Assembly: GCA_934426825.1 (NCBI GenBank)
Contig: CAKRYI010000008.1
Span: forward strand, 35,282-99,281
DNA length: 64,000 nt
Reading direction: 5' to 3'
Origin: an uncultured Acetatifactor sp.
Lineage (GTDB): Bacteria; Bacillota; Clostridia; Lachnospirales; Lachnospiraceae
A program made the translations under genes and the position numbers. The first letter of the stretch is position 1; every line of letters starts with the position of its first letter. Positions 25,573 to 35,277 of the stretch are shown here, in pieces. A model generated the notes under the pieces. The model searched no databases and was not told the DNA's origin. It saw nothing but the letters and a program-made list of their open reading frames with translations.

Positions 25573-28110
25573 TCAATCCTTGCGGATATAAGTTACAAAA
25601 CGGTTTCCGTTTTCGGCAAACCACTGGGTGGAATCGTTCATTCCCTTTTTGTACAGCTTGCCCGTAGCCGGCTCCATAATCACCACATTAAACTCGTTGA
25701 ATCCGGTTATCAGCACGGCGTCCCCGTTCTGTAAAATAGCGAGCACCGGAATATCCTGATTCACATAATAAAGCACCGAATCCAAATTACAGCCGGTCAA
25801 ATCCAGAATCTGTGCATCCTCCAAATTATCCTGCAAAATTTCCATGGCTGTATTTCCCTGATTGAGCAGATATGCGCAATTGCGCACCAGTCCCTCAAAA
25901 CTTAAAATCGTGTCAAGGCAGACTGCCAGACTGGTTTTGTCCTCCGTCACCTCCGCCTCCTTGATTGCCATAATCTGGTTGCGGGATACCCGGTTGCCTT
26001 TCAGCCAGACACAATCTCCGCTGTTGTTTATCACCACTCCCGAAATCGCATACGCTTCATTCACAGCCTTTGCCGGAGCCGTGTAAATGCCATCCACTCC
26101 GTAGGCTCCGTACACATAGTAGCGCTCCGTCTCGTTTTCAACACTTGGTTCTAACTCTCTTCCACCCTCAAACACCACTTCCTTGGGTGTCAGGATTTTG
26201 ACCGTTTTCGCGTCAATCACTGTCTTTGTCTGAATCTGCACATATCTTTCATAGACATCAATATCAGCTGAAACGACCTGATTCTTGCTCTCCACCGCTT
26301 CCATATTATCCGTAATATGGTCATCTGCCACCGCCGAATACAGCCCGGTTTCCGCACGGCTCGCCCGCTGCAGTGTAATCTGATTGCCTTCCACGATACA
26401 GTCTGTAATATAAACACCGTCCTGCTGGTACTCTTTCAGCAGATTGCCGTCCGGGTCACAGATACACAGCTTATACATGGGGAAATACACGCCGCCGGAA
26501 TTTTCACGGATGACATCGCTTTTTCTTGCCACTCCGTAAATAATATCCTCCTGCATAAAGCCCAGCGGGCGTATGGTTTCACTGTCATTCACGGTAATTT
26601 CGTACTGTGAATCACTTCCCAGATTCCGCACCATCAGACGGTTACAGTCATAAATATCCTTTCCTTCCTGCCAGACAATAATTTTGTTACTCTCAGATAC
26701 ACGGAAACTGTCGTCCTGCGTAATGCTCACCATGTCCTGCCATGCCTTTTCCGTCAAATCAATTCCATACACCGTATTTTCCAGGAAAAGATACAGCTTA
26801 TTATCCCGGTTCAAATAGAGCAACTGTTCCATCTCCGCCTTCAAAACGGCATAGGTCTTGTTGTAGGGGATATAGACCGCCTCATCTAACGTGTTCATGG
26901 CACTGTCGTAGGCGTAAACCTGTATTCCCACTTCCCCCTCATGTCTGCCCCGGTTCATATATCCGTACACGGCAAATTTCAGATTGCCCGCCTCGTCCAC
27001 GTCCAGTATCTTAATATCATGGGCGTCATTCATGGCGCGCGCATCCTTATTTTCATTATCGTAAAAACTGAATACCACCGTCAGCTTATTGTTGGTGGCA
27101 TTGTAACTCAACAGATTGCCCGCCTCTTTGAATACGACGGTATTGCCGTCCTCGCTCTCCGCCATGACGACATTCTCATCCGTAATGCCCAACAGAATTT
27201 TGTCATTGGCATACATATGCTCCAAATCCGGTATCTGCTCCATGGTTCTCTCAAAATCCAGCAGATACATTCTGTCAGTTGTGTAACGTACCCGGTAATG
27301 CTCCTGTACCCGGTAGTAAGTGACCTGCTTTTCCTCTCTCGTCGTCACCATGTAATCTAACAGAAAAGAGGCGGTCTGACTGGCAATATCCGTCAACCGC
27401 ACGGACGGCTTTTCCACTTCCCGAACCTGCATATCTCCCCATGTAATCTGGTTAAAGCTGGAATGAATATTGACCTTATAAAAAGACTTGTTATCCTCCA
27501 ACTGGGCGTTTGTCTCCAGATAACGGGTCAAATCCTTTGCCGCTTCCTTATCATAAAGCGTTTCATGAAAAGTGGTGACAAAATCCATCTTTTCCGCAAG
27601 GTGCATGTTGTCACTCCACATAACGCGGGTGTAATAGCGAATCTTCTGCTCTCCCTCCAGTTCCAGCACCACCGCAAGGGAATATTCCGTGTTCTTTTCT
27701 ATCAAATCCTTTAATGCGGTATCTAACAGAATCCTTCCGTTCTTTTCCCTGTAGTGGTTCAAAGGGGTATCTTCTATCAGCCTTGAACCATCCATGCTTC
27801 TGACTTCTATGGAAATTGCGGTAATATCGTTGCCGTAAGTATCAATCACGAAACCGGTCTCCCGGTTATCCCCAAGCAGAGTAACCGAATCCCGCTGAAA
27901 AGCCGTGTCACTGACTTCCTTATATCCAAACAGGCGGTTGTACTCCGCTTCGCCCGTTCGCATTGTCACCACGGGAAGGCTGCACTGCGCCATCTCCATC
28001 GTCATATTGTTATGTCCTTTGTTCATCAGCCTTCCGCCAACAATCAGCGCCACGAAAAAGGCTAAGAGGAACACGACTATTTTAATCAATGTTTTCTTCA
28101 TCATATTCAT
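25573..28110 (-). CDS. Large exported protein with C39-peptidase-like C terminus, unknown
   Basis: 845 residues beginning with a lysine-rich signal anchor (MNMMKKTLIKIVVFLLAFF, about 1-24). The long outer part (about 50-700) is a series of beta-rich segments with recurrent forms such as NRLMVRNLGSDSQYEI and YGAYGVDGIY, as in propeller-like surface proteins. The end (about 735-845) resembles the C39/papain-like double-glycine peptidase fold: LNQGNTAMEILQD, TGCNLDSVLYYVNQDIPVLA, DAVLITGFNE and YKKGMNDSTQWF. The usual active Cys near the start of that fold is not evident and the His place holds GFNE, so it is probably non-catalytic. AAAGGAAT precedes ATG 28110. Six bases separate it from the methyltransferase gene upstream, so they are one transcript. 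No named family assigned. Confidence 0.75.
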   Translation of the reverse strand: MNMMKKTLIKIVVFLLAFFVALIVGGRLMNKGHNNMTMEMAQCSLPVVTMRTGEAEYNRLFGYKEVSDTAFQRDSVTLLGDNRETGFVIDTYGNDITAISIEVRSMDGSRLIEDTPLNHYREKNGRILLDTALKDLIEKNTEYSLAVVLELEGEQKIRYYTRVMWSDNMHLAEKMDFVTTFHETLYDKEAAKDLTRYLETNAQLEDNKSFYKVNIHSSFNQITWGDMQVREVEKPSVRLTDIASQTASFLLDYMVTTREEKQVTYYRVQEHYRVRYTTDRMYLLDFERTMEQIPDLEHMYANDKILLGITDENVVMAESEDGNTVVFKEAGNLLSYNATNNKLTVVFSFYDNENKDARAMNDAHDIKILDVDEAGNLKFAVYGYMNRGRHEGEVGIQVYAYDSAMNTLDEAVYIPYNKTYAVLKAEMEQLLYLNRDNKLYLFLENTVYGIDLTEKAWQDMVSITQDDSFRVSESNKIIVWQEGKDIYDCNRLMVRNLGSDSQYEITVNDSETIRPLGFMQEDIIYGVARKSDVIRENSGGVYFPMYKLCICDPDGNLLKEYQQDGVYITDCIVEGNQITLQRASRAETGLYSAVADDHITDNMEAVESKNQVVSADIDVYERYVQIQTKTVIDAKTVKILTPKEVVFEGGRELEPSVENETERYYVYGAYGVDGIYTAPAKAVNEAYAISGVVINNSGDCVWLKGNRVSRNQIMAIKEAEVTEDKTSLAVCLDTILSFEGLVRNCAYLLNQGNTAMEILQDNLEDAQILDLTGCNLDSVLYYVNQDIPVLAILQNGDAVLITGFNEFNVVIMEPATGKLYKKGMNDSTQWFAENGNRFVTYIRKD

Positions 28111-28116
28111 GAATTT

Positions 28117-29301
28117 CTATTCCTTTAAAAGCTGTTTTAAGGTGGGGTTAATGTGCAAAAACTCTGTCACCCCTTCTACGTCATTGCGTCTGCCCTTTGG
28201 CACCATGGCTCCTGCGGACACATTCTTTTTCTTCACGGCACGAATCAGCAGATTTTTAGGTGTGTGCTCCATATCGATAAATTCCAGAATCTGGGTATCG
28301 TATCCGCAGTTTTCCAAAATATCCGCACGCAGAGCGTCCGTAATCAGCGCCGACATTCTCTCCTTGATAATTCCGTACTTTAAAACCGGCTTTAGTTCAC
28401 TGCATTTCATCTGCTTGTTGACCTCATGCTGACAGCAGGGCACTGCCATAATGACACTCGCTCCCCATTTCACCGCCTTTTCCAGTGCATAATCCGTTGC
28501 GGTATCGCAGGCGTGCAGTGACACTACCATATCCACGGAATCCGTTCCCTCGTAGGTACTGATGTCCCCGCGCTCAAAATGAAGATGCTCATACCCAAGA
28601 CGCTCCGCCAGTTGGTTGCAGTGCAGAATCACATCCGTTTTCAAATCCAGCCCCGTCACTTCAATATCTCTATGTTGCATCTCATGCAAATAATAGTACA
28701 TGGCAAAAGTCAGATAGGATTTTCCGCAGCCAAAGTCGATTATGCGGATGGTGCGGTTCTTGGGCAGCTCTTCCAGGATATCCTCTATAAACTCCAGATA
28801 GCGGTTAATCTGGCGGAACTTATCGTATCTTGCCTTGGCAATCCTTCCGTCCGGGGTCTGTACTCCAAGCCCCATCAGAAAATCCACCGGACTCCCTTCC
28901 TGCAAAATATACTGTTTCTGCCGGTTATGGGAAAGGTTCTCCATGCCCGTCCCACTATCGGGCAGACTCTTTGCATTGGCAGTCTTTTTCTGCTGTATGG
29001 TCATTTTACCCTTTTTGCTCACCAAAACAGTGGCCTCCGAAGAGGCCGTTTTGAACTCTCCCTGGCGAAACAGCTCCGACAGGTAGTGTTCTACCCTGAG
29101 AGCCATCTCCGGTTCTTTGAAATTCTCATGAAAAACCTGTGTTCCCCGGTACAAGGTTTCCTGAAAATATAATTCACCTTTGATTAATACCGGTCTGATT
29201 TTTAATTTGGTACCCGAATCCGGGTTCTTTGTATTGCTAAGCACAGCCTGAATCAGATGGGGATTCAGAAACTGCTGCAGTAATTTTCTCAATTCATCCA
29301 T
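28117..29301 (-). CDS. SAM-dependent methyltransferase, GSTCD/Methyltransf_32-like
   Basis: 394 residues. An N-terminal ~170-residue region without known catalytic motifs precedes a Rossmann methyltransferase domain: motif I IIDFGCGKSYLTFAMYY (about 190), GLDLKTDV, and VSLHACDTATDYALEKA followed by VPCCQHEVNKQM. The HACDTATD and PCCQHE blocks mark the group that includes GSTCD and a set of bacterial proteins thought to act on RNA; the substrate is unknown. Start ATG 29301 is followed by MDELRKLLQQFL. It shares a transcript with the large exported protein. Confidence 0.85.
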   Translation of the reverse strand: MDELRKLLQQFLNPHLIQAVLSNTKNPDSGTKLKIRPVLIKGELYFQETLYRGTQVFHENFKEPEMALRVEHYLSELFRQGEFKTASSEATVLVSKKGKMTIQQKKTANAKSLPDSGTGMENLSHNRQKQYILQEGSPVDFLMGLGVQTPDGRIAKARYDKFRQINRYLEFIEDILEELPKNRTIRIIDFGCGKSYLTFAMYYYLHEMQHRDIEVTGLDLKTDVILHCNQLAERLGYEHLHFERGDISTYEGTDSVDMVVSLHACDTATDYALEKAVKWGASVIMAVPCCQHEVNKQMKCSELKPVLKYGIIKERMSALITDALRADILENCGYDTQILEFIDMEHTPKNLLIRAVKKKNVSAGAMVPKGRRNDVEGVTEFLHINPTLKQLLKE

Positions 29302-29382
29302 GGTGTTCGTCCTGTCTCTAACGATATTGGCTCTTTCAACAGCTTTCTACTCTATTGTAATGACTTTTCCCACACTGCACAA

Positions 29383-29802
29383 CTAAAAATTTAAGAAACC
29401 TCTTCTTCCGCCGTGGCGGCGCTTGTAGATTTCGTTGCACAAGAGCACCTGTATCATATTTTCCACCCATTCCCATTTTTCCGGTGCGGAAACCGCCTCC
29501 GGCTGCGCCTCATCCTCTTCTTTTCTTAAGACCGAAACCATGGTTTTCGCAAGTCTGGCAATGCCGTAACGGTCGGGGTATTCATCATAAATCATACTGC
29601 CTTCGTAATCTAATTTGTCCAACATTTCTGCTATTCTTCTCTGATAGCATTTTACTTCACCGGGATAAGTCTGCTGTAAATATTCTAAATCTTTTAAGAC
29701 GGCATCTTCCTGTTCCTGTCTTAAGAAACCGGAGTATGTCATATAGAAAGGAAGCGGGATATTTCCCGGAAAAGATTGAACGATTCCTTGCTTAAAATCC
29801 AT
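29383..29802 (-). CDS. Conserved-looking hypothetical protein, 139 residues
   Basis: Acidic, helical cytoplasmic protein with no membrane segment. Noted pieces are PFYMTYSGFLRQEQEDAV, DYEGSMIYDEYPDRYG and a basic end RRHGGRRGFLNF. I do not recognise a family, although similar genes occur after atpC in relatives as far as I recall. GAGG lies eight bases before ATG 29802, and that start region sits in the arm of an 11-bp inverted repeat. It follows atpC by 64 bp on the same strand and may be read through from the ATP synthase operon. Confidence 0.65.
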   Translation of the reverse strand: MDFKQGIVQSFPGNIPLPFYMTYSGFLRQEQEDAVLKDLEYLQQTYPGEVKCYQRRIAEMLDKLDYEGSMIYDEYPDRYGIARLAKTMVSVLRKEEDEAQPEAVSAPEKWEWVENMIQVLLCNEIYKRRHGGRRGFLNF

Positions 29803-29850
29803 ACGCAGTGCCTCATAGTTACTTTTCTATAACATATGCGCACTGCGTAT
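29801..29850 (-). promoter_or_regulatory. Inverted repeat across the start of the 139-residue gene
   Basis: ATACGCAGTGC at 29850-29840 (minus strand order) pairs perfectly with GCACTGCGTAT at 29811-29801, with a 28-nt loop. The second arm includes the first two bases of the start codon and abuts the GAGG site. It could attenuate translation after atpC; no T run follows. Confidence 0.5.
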
Positions 29851-29866
29851 TCTGTGTGATTCTTTA

Positions 29867-30271
29867 TTATTTCAGTACCTGAATTCGTGCCACCGCTCTC
29901 TGCAGTGCGGTTTCCGCACGGGCAATGTCCGTCTCCGGAGTCTTACTGTGCAGACGTTCCTCGGCACGATGAAGCGCAGCCTCGGCACGACCTTGGTCGA
30001 TTTCCTCCGGCCACTCTATAATTTCCGCAAGAATCGTAATTCCTTCCGGCAGAATTTCTGCAAATCCGGCATGCAGTGCAGCCATTTTCTCGCCCTCTGC
30101 CTCATGGATGGTCAGAATCCCCGGCTTTACGATAACGGTCAGCGGAATATGTCCGGGCAGAACGCCAATCTGCCCCTCCGTGGTATTGAATTCAACCATT
30201 TCTACCGTATTCTCATAGAACACTCTGTCCGGTGTGATGATACGCAGTTGAAAATCTGTAGTATCTGCCAT
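29867..30271 (-). CDS. atpC: ATP synthase F1 epsilon subunit
   Basis: Central-stalk subunit that couples rotation and inhibits ATP hydrolysis. The 134-residue product has the beta-sandwich domain (FQLRIITPDRVFYENTVEMV, GQIGVLPGHIPLT) and two C-terminal helices. Its start lies 18 bp after atpD. Last gene of the nine- or ten-gene atp operon. Confidence 0.96.
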   Translation of the reverse strand: MADTTDFQLRIITPDRVFYENTVEMVEFNTTEGQIGVLPGHIPLTVIVKPGILTIHEAEGEKMAALHAGFAEILPEGITILAEIIEWPEEIDQGRAEAALHRAEERLHSKTPETDIARAETALQRAVARIQVLK

Positions 30272-30289
30272 ATCTGTACCATACCTTTC

Positions 30290-31690
30290 TTACGCTTTCT
30301 GCGCAAATTTCTCCACCACGTCATCAATGCTTCCTGCATTCAGGAAATAGCTTTCCGGAATGTCATCATGCTTTCCTTCCAGAATCTCTCTGAATCCGCG
30401 AATGGTCTCGCCGATGGGTACATACTTTCCTTCCAGTCCGGTAAACTGTCCTGCCACGAAGAACGGCTGGGACAGGAATCTTTGCACCTTACGGGCGCGG
30501 GATACTACCAGCTTGTCCTCCTCTGACAACTCATCCATACCCAGAATAGCGATAATATCCTGCAGTTCCTTATATCTCTGTAAGATTTCCTGTACACCGC
30601 GGGCTGTCGCATAATGCTCCTCGCCTACGATTCTGGGATCCAGAATACGGGAGGTGGACTCCAACGGGTCTACCGCCGGATAGATACCCAGCTCTACAAT
30701 AGAACGGGACAATACGGTGGTTGCATCCAAATGGGCGAATGTGGTTGCGGGAGCCGGGTCGGTCAAGTCATCCGCCGGCACATAAACTGCCTGTACAGAA
30801 GTGATGGAACCGTTCTTGGTGGAGGTAATTCTCTCCTGAAGGGCACCCATCTCGGTCTGCAGTGTGGGCTGGTAACCTACTGCGGAGGGCATACGTCCCA
30901 GCAACGCGGAAACCTCACTACCTGCCTGTGTGAAACGGAAAATATTGTCGATGAACAACAATACATCCTTTCCGCCTTTATCACGGAAATACTCCGCCAT
31001 GGTAAGTCCCGTCAGACCTACTCTCATTCTCGCTCCGGGGGGCTCGTTCATCTGACCGAATACCATGGTGGTCTTTTCGATAACTCCGGACTCTTTCATT
31101 TCATGATACAAATCGTTACCCTCACGGGTACGCTCTCCAACGCCGGTAAATACGGAATATCCGCCATGCTCGGTTGCAATGTTACGGATTAATTCCTGAA
31201 TCAGCACGGTCTTACCTACTCCGGCACCGCCGAACAGACCAATCTTACCACCCTTCTGATAAGGGCAGAGCAGGTCAACGACCTTGATACCGGTCTCCAA
31301 CAGTTCCGTATCTGTGGACTGTTCCTCAAAGGAGGGTGCCGGTCTGTGAATCGGCTCGTATGTTACTCCCTGCGGAGCAGGCTGATTATCGATGGGCTGA
31401 CCAAGTACGTTGAAAATTCTGCCCAGCGTATTCTCTCCTACCGGAACAGAGATGGGAGCACCTGTTGCGATGGCTTCCATTCCGCGGACAAGTCCGTCGG
31501 TGGTTCCCATGGCAATACATCTGACAGTGTCATCACCCAAATGCTGGGAAACTTCCACGACCAGTTCGCCACCGTCTCTGGTAGGGATGCGAATTGCTTC
31601 GTTAATCTCAGGAAGTTTACCCTCGTCAAAGCGCACGTCCAAAACGGCACCAATGACCTGAGTAACCTTTCCTTTATTTTCTCCTGCCAT
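30290..31690 (-). CDS. atpD: ATP synthase F1 beta subunit
   Basis: Catalytic subunit of F1. 466 residues with the P-loop GGAGVGKTVLIQELI, catalytic Glu in GVGERTREGNDLY, the DELSEED-type lever IIAILGMDELSEEDKL, and FTQAGSEVSALLGRMPSAVGY. ATG 31690 is chosen because AAAGAGG stands just before it and family starts lie here; an in-frame ATG at 31753 would run into atpG and has no support. Confidence 0.98.
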   Translation of the reverse strand: MAGENKGKVTQVIGAVLDVRFDEGKLPEINEAIRIPTRDGGELVVEVSQHLGDDTVRCIAMGTTDGLVRGMEAIATGAPISVPVGENTLGRIFNVLGQPIDNQPAPQGVTYEPIHRPAPSFEEQSTDTELLETGIKVVDLLCPYQKGGKIGLFGGAGVGKTVLIQELIRNIATEHGGYSVFTGVGERTREGNDLYHEMKESGVIEKTTMVFGQMNEPPGARMRVGLTGLTMAEYFRDKGGKDVLLFIDNIFRFTQAGSEVSALLGRMPSAVGYQPTLQTEMGALQERITSTKNGSITSVQAVYVPADDLTDPAPATTFAHLDATTVLSRSIVELGIYPAVDPLESTSRILDPRIVGEEHYATARGVQEILQRYKELQDIIAILGMDELSEEDKLVVSRARKVQRFLSQPFFVAGQFTGLEGKYVPIGETIRGFREILEGKHDDIPESYFLNAGSIDDVVEKFAQKA

Positions 31691-31733
31691 TTCTACCTCT
31701 TTCCTATACCTAGATTCGTATATTTTATAGTCT

Positions 31734-32597
31734 CTATCCCAATGCTTCCGCACCGGAAATAATTTCTGTCAGCTCCTGAGTGATGGAACCCTGTCTTGCT
31801 CTGTTATATTTCAGCGACAAATCACTTATCATGTCCTCGGCATTGCTGGTAGCGTTGTCCATTGCCTGCATACGCGCTCCGTTTTCGCTGGCAACCGCTT
31901 CCATCATTGCTCCGTAAACCAGACTTGTGATATACTTCGGCACAATCATATCCAGCGCTTCCTCTTCCGCCGGTTCAAAATTCATAATGGCTTCCGGCTC
32001 AGTGCTCTCCTTTTCCTCCACTTCCTTATAGTCCACGGGAAGCAGACGAATCAGTTTGGGTTCATGGCTGACTGTGTTTTTAAAAGCTGTATACGCCAAA
32101 TAAATTTCGCCGATTTCACCCTCTTCAAAAGACTTCAAAAGTCTCTGGGTCAACAGCATGGCGTCCGCATAGGCGGGTTCTTCAATCACTTTGGGCAGTT
32201 CCTCACGGATTTCATATCCCGCGTGGCTCAGTGTCTCCCGTCCCTTATTACCGATGGCATAGACAAGCACGTCCTCTTTGTTCCAGTCGTCATTTCTGGT
32301 AATCAGTTTGGTGACATTGGAATTGTATCCGCCTGCCAGTCCACGGTTGGAGGTAATAACAATCACTGCCTTTTTGGGAGAGTCACCGGGCTGCAGGTAG
32401 CGATGCTGCACCTGACCCACTCTGGATAAAATACTGCCCACTGTGGAGTACATACAGTCAAAGTATGCTTTGGAGCGTTCCGCTCCGGCTCTGGCGCGCT
32501 GCAGTTTCACCGTGGATACCAGCTTCATTGCCTTCGTAATCTGCTGGGTTCCCTGAATACTGGTTTTGCGGCGTTTAATATCACGCATTGATGCCAT
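31734..32597 (-). CDS. atpG: ATP synthase F1 gamma subunit
   Basis: Rotor shaft of F1. The 287-residue product starts with MRDIKRRKTSIQGTQQITKA-type helix (residues 4 onward) and ends with the matching C-terminal helix YNRARQGSITQELTEIISGA. GGAGGG precedes ATG 32597. Gap of 18 bp to atpA. Confidence 0.97.
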   Translation of the reverse strand: MASMRDIKRRKTSIQGTQQITKAMKLVSTVKLQRARAGAERSKAYFDCMYSTVGSILSRVGQVQHRYLQPGDSPKKAVIVITSNRGLAGGYNSNVTKLITRNDDWNKEDVLVYAIGNKGRETLSHAGYEIREELPKVIEEPAYADAMLLTQRLLKSFEEGEIGEIYLAYTAFKNTVSHEPKLIRLLPVDYKEVEEKESTEPEAIMNFEPAEEEALDMIVPKYITSLVYGAMMEAVASENGARMQAMDNATSNAEDMISDLSLKYNRARQGSITQELTEIISGAEALG

Positions 32598-32615
32598 AAT
32601 TCTTCGCCCTCCACA

Positions 32616-34124
32616 TTAATACTTTTTCATGCCCTTGAACTCGTCCAGTGCTTTCTTTAACAAATCTTCGGTCTGCTCGGAAATTACTTTTTCCGCTGCA
32701 ATATTGCCGGGTACTTCCGGATACTTGGTATCCAAAAACTCGAAAAATTCTTTCTCAAAGTCCGTAATCGCATCCACCGGTACATCCAGCAGATATTTAT
32801 GGGTTACCGCATAGATAATGATAACCTGATACTGGACAGCCATGGGCTGATACTGGGGCTGTTTCAGCACTTCCTTGATTCGCTCGCCCTGTGCCAGTTT
32901 TTCCTTGGTATCTGCATCCAGCTCGGAACCAAACTGTGCAAAGGAAGCCAGCTCTCTGTACTGTGCCAGCTCTGTACGGATAGGCGCAGCAATCTTTTTC
33001 ATTGCCTTAATCTGCGCCGCGCCGCCTACACGGGACACGGAAAGTCCGGCGTTAACTGCGGGACGGAAACCTGCATTGAACATCTCGGTCTCCAAATATA
33101 TCTGTCCGTCGGTGATGGAGATAACGTTGGTAGGGATATATGCGGAAACATCGCCTGCCTGCGTCTCGATAATGGGCAGTGCCGTCAAAGAGCCTCCGCC
33201 GTATTCATCGCTCATTCTTGCCGCACGCTCCAACAGTCTGGAGTGCAGATAGAATACATCACCGGGATATGCCTCACGTCCGGGCGGACGACGAAGCAGC
33301 AGGGAGAGTGTACGGTATGCGGTAGCATGCTTACTCAAGTCATCATATACCACCAGTACATCCTCGCCGTTCTCCATCCATTCCTCGCCGATGGCACAGC
33401 CGGAATAGGGTGCAATATACTGAAGCGGAGCCAAATCGCTGGCGGTAGATACAACTACCGTTGTATATGCCATAGCTCCATATTCTTCCAAAGTCTTAAC
33501 AATGTTGGCAACGGTGGAAGCCTTCTGACCGATTGCCACATAGATACATTTTACGTTCTGTCCCTTTTGATTGATAATAGTGTCAATGGCGATTGCCGTC
33601 TTACCTGTCTGACGGTCTCCGATAATCAGCTCACGCTGACCTCTTCCAATGGGCACCATGGAATCGATAGCCTTGATACCGGTCTGTAACGGAGTATCCA
33701 CACTCTTTCTTGTGATAACGCCGCTTGCCACACGCTCAATCTTACGGAATTTAGCCGTCTGAACAGGACCTTTGCCGTCAATGGGCTGTCCCAGTGCATT
33801 CACAACCCTGCCGAGCAGTGCGTCACCGACAGGAACCTCAACCACTCGTCCGGTGGTCTTTACGGTATCCCCTTCGTTGATATTTTTTGCACTACCTAAC
33901 AGTACAACGCCGACGTTGTCCTCTTCCAGATTGAGCACCATGCCGTAAATGTCTCCGGGGAATTCCAGCAACTCACCCTGCATGGCATTTTCCAGACCAT
34001 GCACACGGGCAATACCGTCCGCTACCTGAATAACGGTTCCCACGTCGGAAACATCCAGTTTGGAGGCATATCTCATAATCTGCTCTTTGATGACAGAACT
34101 TATTTCTTCTGGTCTTAAATTCAT
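32616..34124 (-). CDS. atpA: ATP synthase F1 alpha subunit
   Basis: Non-catalytic nucleotide-binding subunit. 502 residues with Walker A IIGDRQTGKTAIAID, YVAIGQKAST, VVYDDLSKHATAYR and the alpha signature SDEYGGGSLTALPIIETQ. Length and order are standard. Confidence 0.98.
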   Translation of the reverse strand: MNLRPEEISSVIKEQIMRYASKLDVSDVGTVIQVADGIARVHGLENAMQGELLEFPGDIYGMVLNLEEDNVGVVLLGSAKNINEGDTVKTTGRVVEVPVGDALLGRVVNALGQPIDGKGPVQTAKFRKIERVASGVITRKSVDTPLQTGIKAIDSMVPIGRGQRELIIGDRQTGKTAIAIDTIINQKGQNVKCIYVAIGQKASTVANIVKTLEEYGAMAYTTVVVSTASDLAPLQYIAPYSGCAIGEEWMENGEDVLVVYDDLSKHATAYRTLSLLLRRPPGREAYPGDVFYLHSRLLERAARMSDEYGGGSLTALPIIETQAGDVSAYIPTNVISITDGQIYLETEMFNAGFRPAVNAGLSVSRVGGAAQIKAMKKIAAPIRTELAQYRELASFAQFGSELDADTKEKLAQGERIKEVLKQPQYQPMAVQYQVIIIYAVTHKYLLDVPVDAITDFEKEFFEFLDTKYPEVPGNIAAEKVISEQTEDLLKKALDEFKGMKKY

Positions 34125-34152
34125 TGTTCTGTAGCACCTTTCCTCCAGTGGG

Positions 34153-34701
34153 TTATCCCAACTGAATCTGTAATAATTGTTTTGTCAAATCACTGATTTT
34201 ACTTTTAATGCTGCTGTCCACAACTCTGTCGTTGATGCGGATAACCATGCCGCCGATAAGGGACGCATCCACCTCGTAGTGCATCTCCATCACAACGTAG
34301 GAAGTGGTTTCCAACAGCCTGTTTTTAACATTTTCTTTCTGGGTATCGGTCAGTTCCACCGCAGTGGTCACATAAGCCACGCCGATTCTCTGTTCTTCCT
34401 TCACCCTGTCGATAAAATAGTCGAAAATTGCCTGTATCTCACCGTATCGCTCTTTGTCGACCACAATCTCCAAAAAACCGGTGAGTTCATCGCTGGCTCT
34501 GCCTTTAAAAATATTTTCCACGGCAGCCGCCTTGTCCTGCTTGGGAATTCCGGGATGTTTCATCATCTTGTCAAACTCCGGATTCTGCTTCAGGATTTCC
34601 TGTAATTCCTGAATTTCCTCCATCATTTCCCTTGTCTTATTCTCCTCGCGGGCAATCTCAAACAATGCTTCGCCATATGTCTTGGAAACTAATTTAGCCA
34701 T
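34153..34701 (-). CDS. atpH: ATP synthase F1 delta subunit
   Basis: Links F1 to the outer stalk. 182 residues: an N-terminal helical bundle (KTYGEALFEIAREEN) and the C-terminal segment with the family pattern GGMVIRINDRVVDSSIKSKI. Its start overlaps the atpF end by 13 bp, so it is translationally coupled. Confidence 0.95.
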   Translation of the reverse strand: MAKLVSKTYGEALFEIAREENKTREMMEEIQELQEILKQNPEFDKMMKHPGIPKQDKAAAVENIFKGRASDELTGFLEIVVDKERYGEIQAIFDYFIDRVKEEQRIGVAYVTTAVELTDTQKENVKNRLLETTSYVVMEMHYEVDASLIGGMVIRINDRVVDSSIKSKISDLTKQLLQIQLG

Positions 34702-35231
34702 GTGTTTTCACCCATTTCTCTCAGAGTTTCATCAATAAGCTGATTCTGCACTCCGGCATCAATGGAGGCGGAAACAACCTTGCCTGCCATCATGGATGCA
34801 ACAGAAATCATCTCCTTCTTCACATCATCGGCGATCTTCTGTTTCTCCAGTTCTGCCTCTGCGTGCGCTCTTTCGAGAATACGCGCTGCCTCTTCCTTTG
34901 CATTGGCAATAATCTGGCTTTCATTTGCCAGTGCCTTTCTGCGCGCTTCGCTCAGGATGCTTTCTGCCTCCTTATCCACACTTTTCAGTTTCTCTTCATA
35001 CTGCGCCTTTAACGCTTCTGCCTGAACCATATTGTCTTTTGCGTCTTCCAGCTCGTCATGAATCTTTTTCTTACGGTCGTTCAGCATCTTTCTTGCCGGG
35101 TTGAACAAGAAATAGCTGAGTGCCAGAAACAGGAAAAAGATTGCAATGATAGTAAGGCAGGAATCTGCCAGTAGCTGCCAGTCCAGATCAAACAGTCTCT
35201 CCATGGACTCGCCACCTGTTAAAAGTATCAT
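34689..35231 (-). CDS. atpF: ATP synthase Fo b subunit
   Basis: Outer stalk. 180 residues: one hydrophobic helix near the start (SCLTIIAIFFLFLALSYFLF) followed by a long charged coiled coil rich in Ala, Glu and Lys. ATG 35231 is chosen because AAAGGAGG lies six bases before it; ATG 35204 is a possible internal start with a weaker site, and 35249 has none. Confidence 0.93.
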   Translation of the reverse strand: MILLTGGESMERLFDLDWQLLADSCLTIIAIFFLFLALSYFLFNPARKMLNDRKKKIHDELEDAKDNMVQAEALKAQYEEKLKSVDKEAESILSEARRKALANESQIIANAKEEAARILERAHAEAELEKQKIADDVKKEMISVASMMAGKVVSASIDAGVQNQLIDETLREMGENTWLN

Positions 35232-35277
35232 TCTTTGCCTCCTTTCCACCGCTCATCCGTCATATTTTCCGGATAAG

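Noticed and set aside
32799..33689. Long plus-strand open frame opposite atpA
   Set aside because: Antisense to a fully conserved gene, no ribosome site, no family-like motif.
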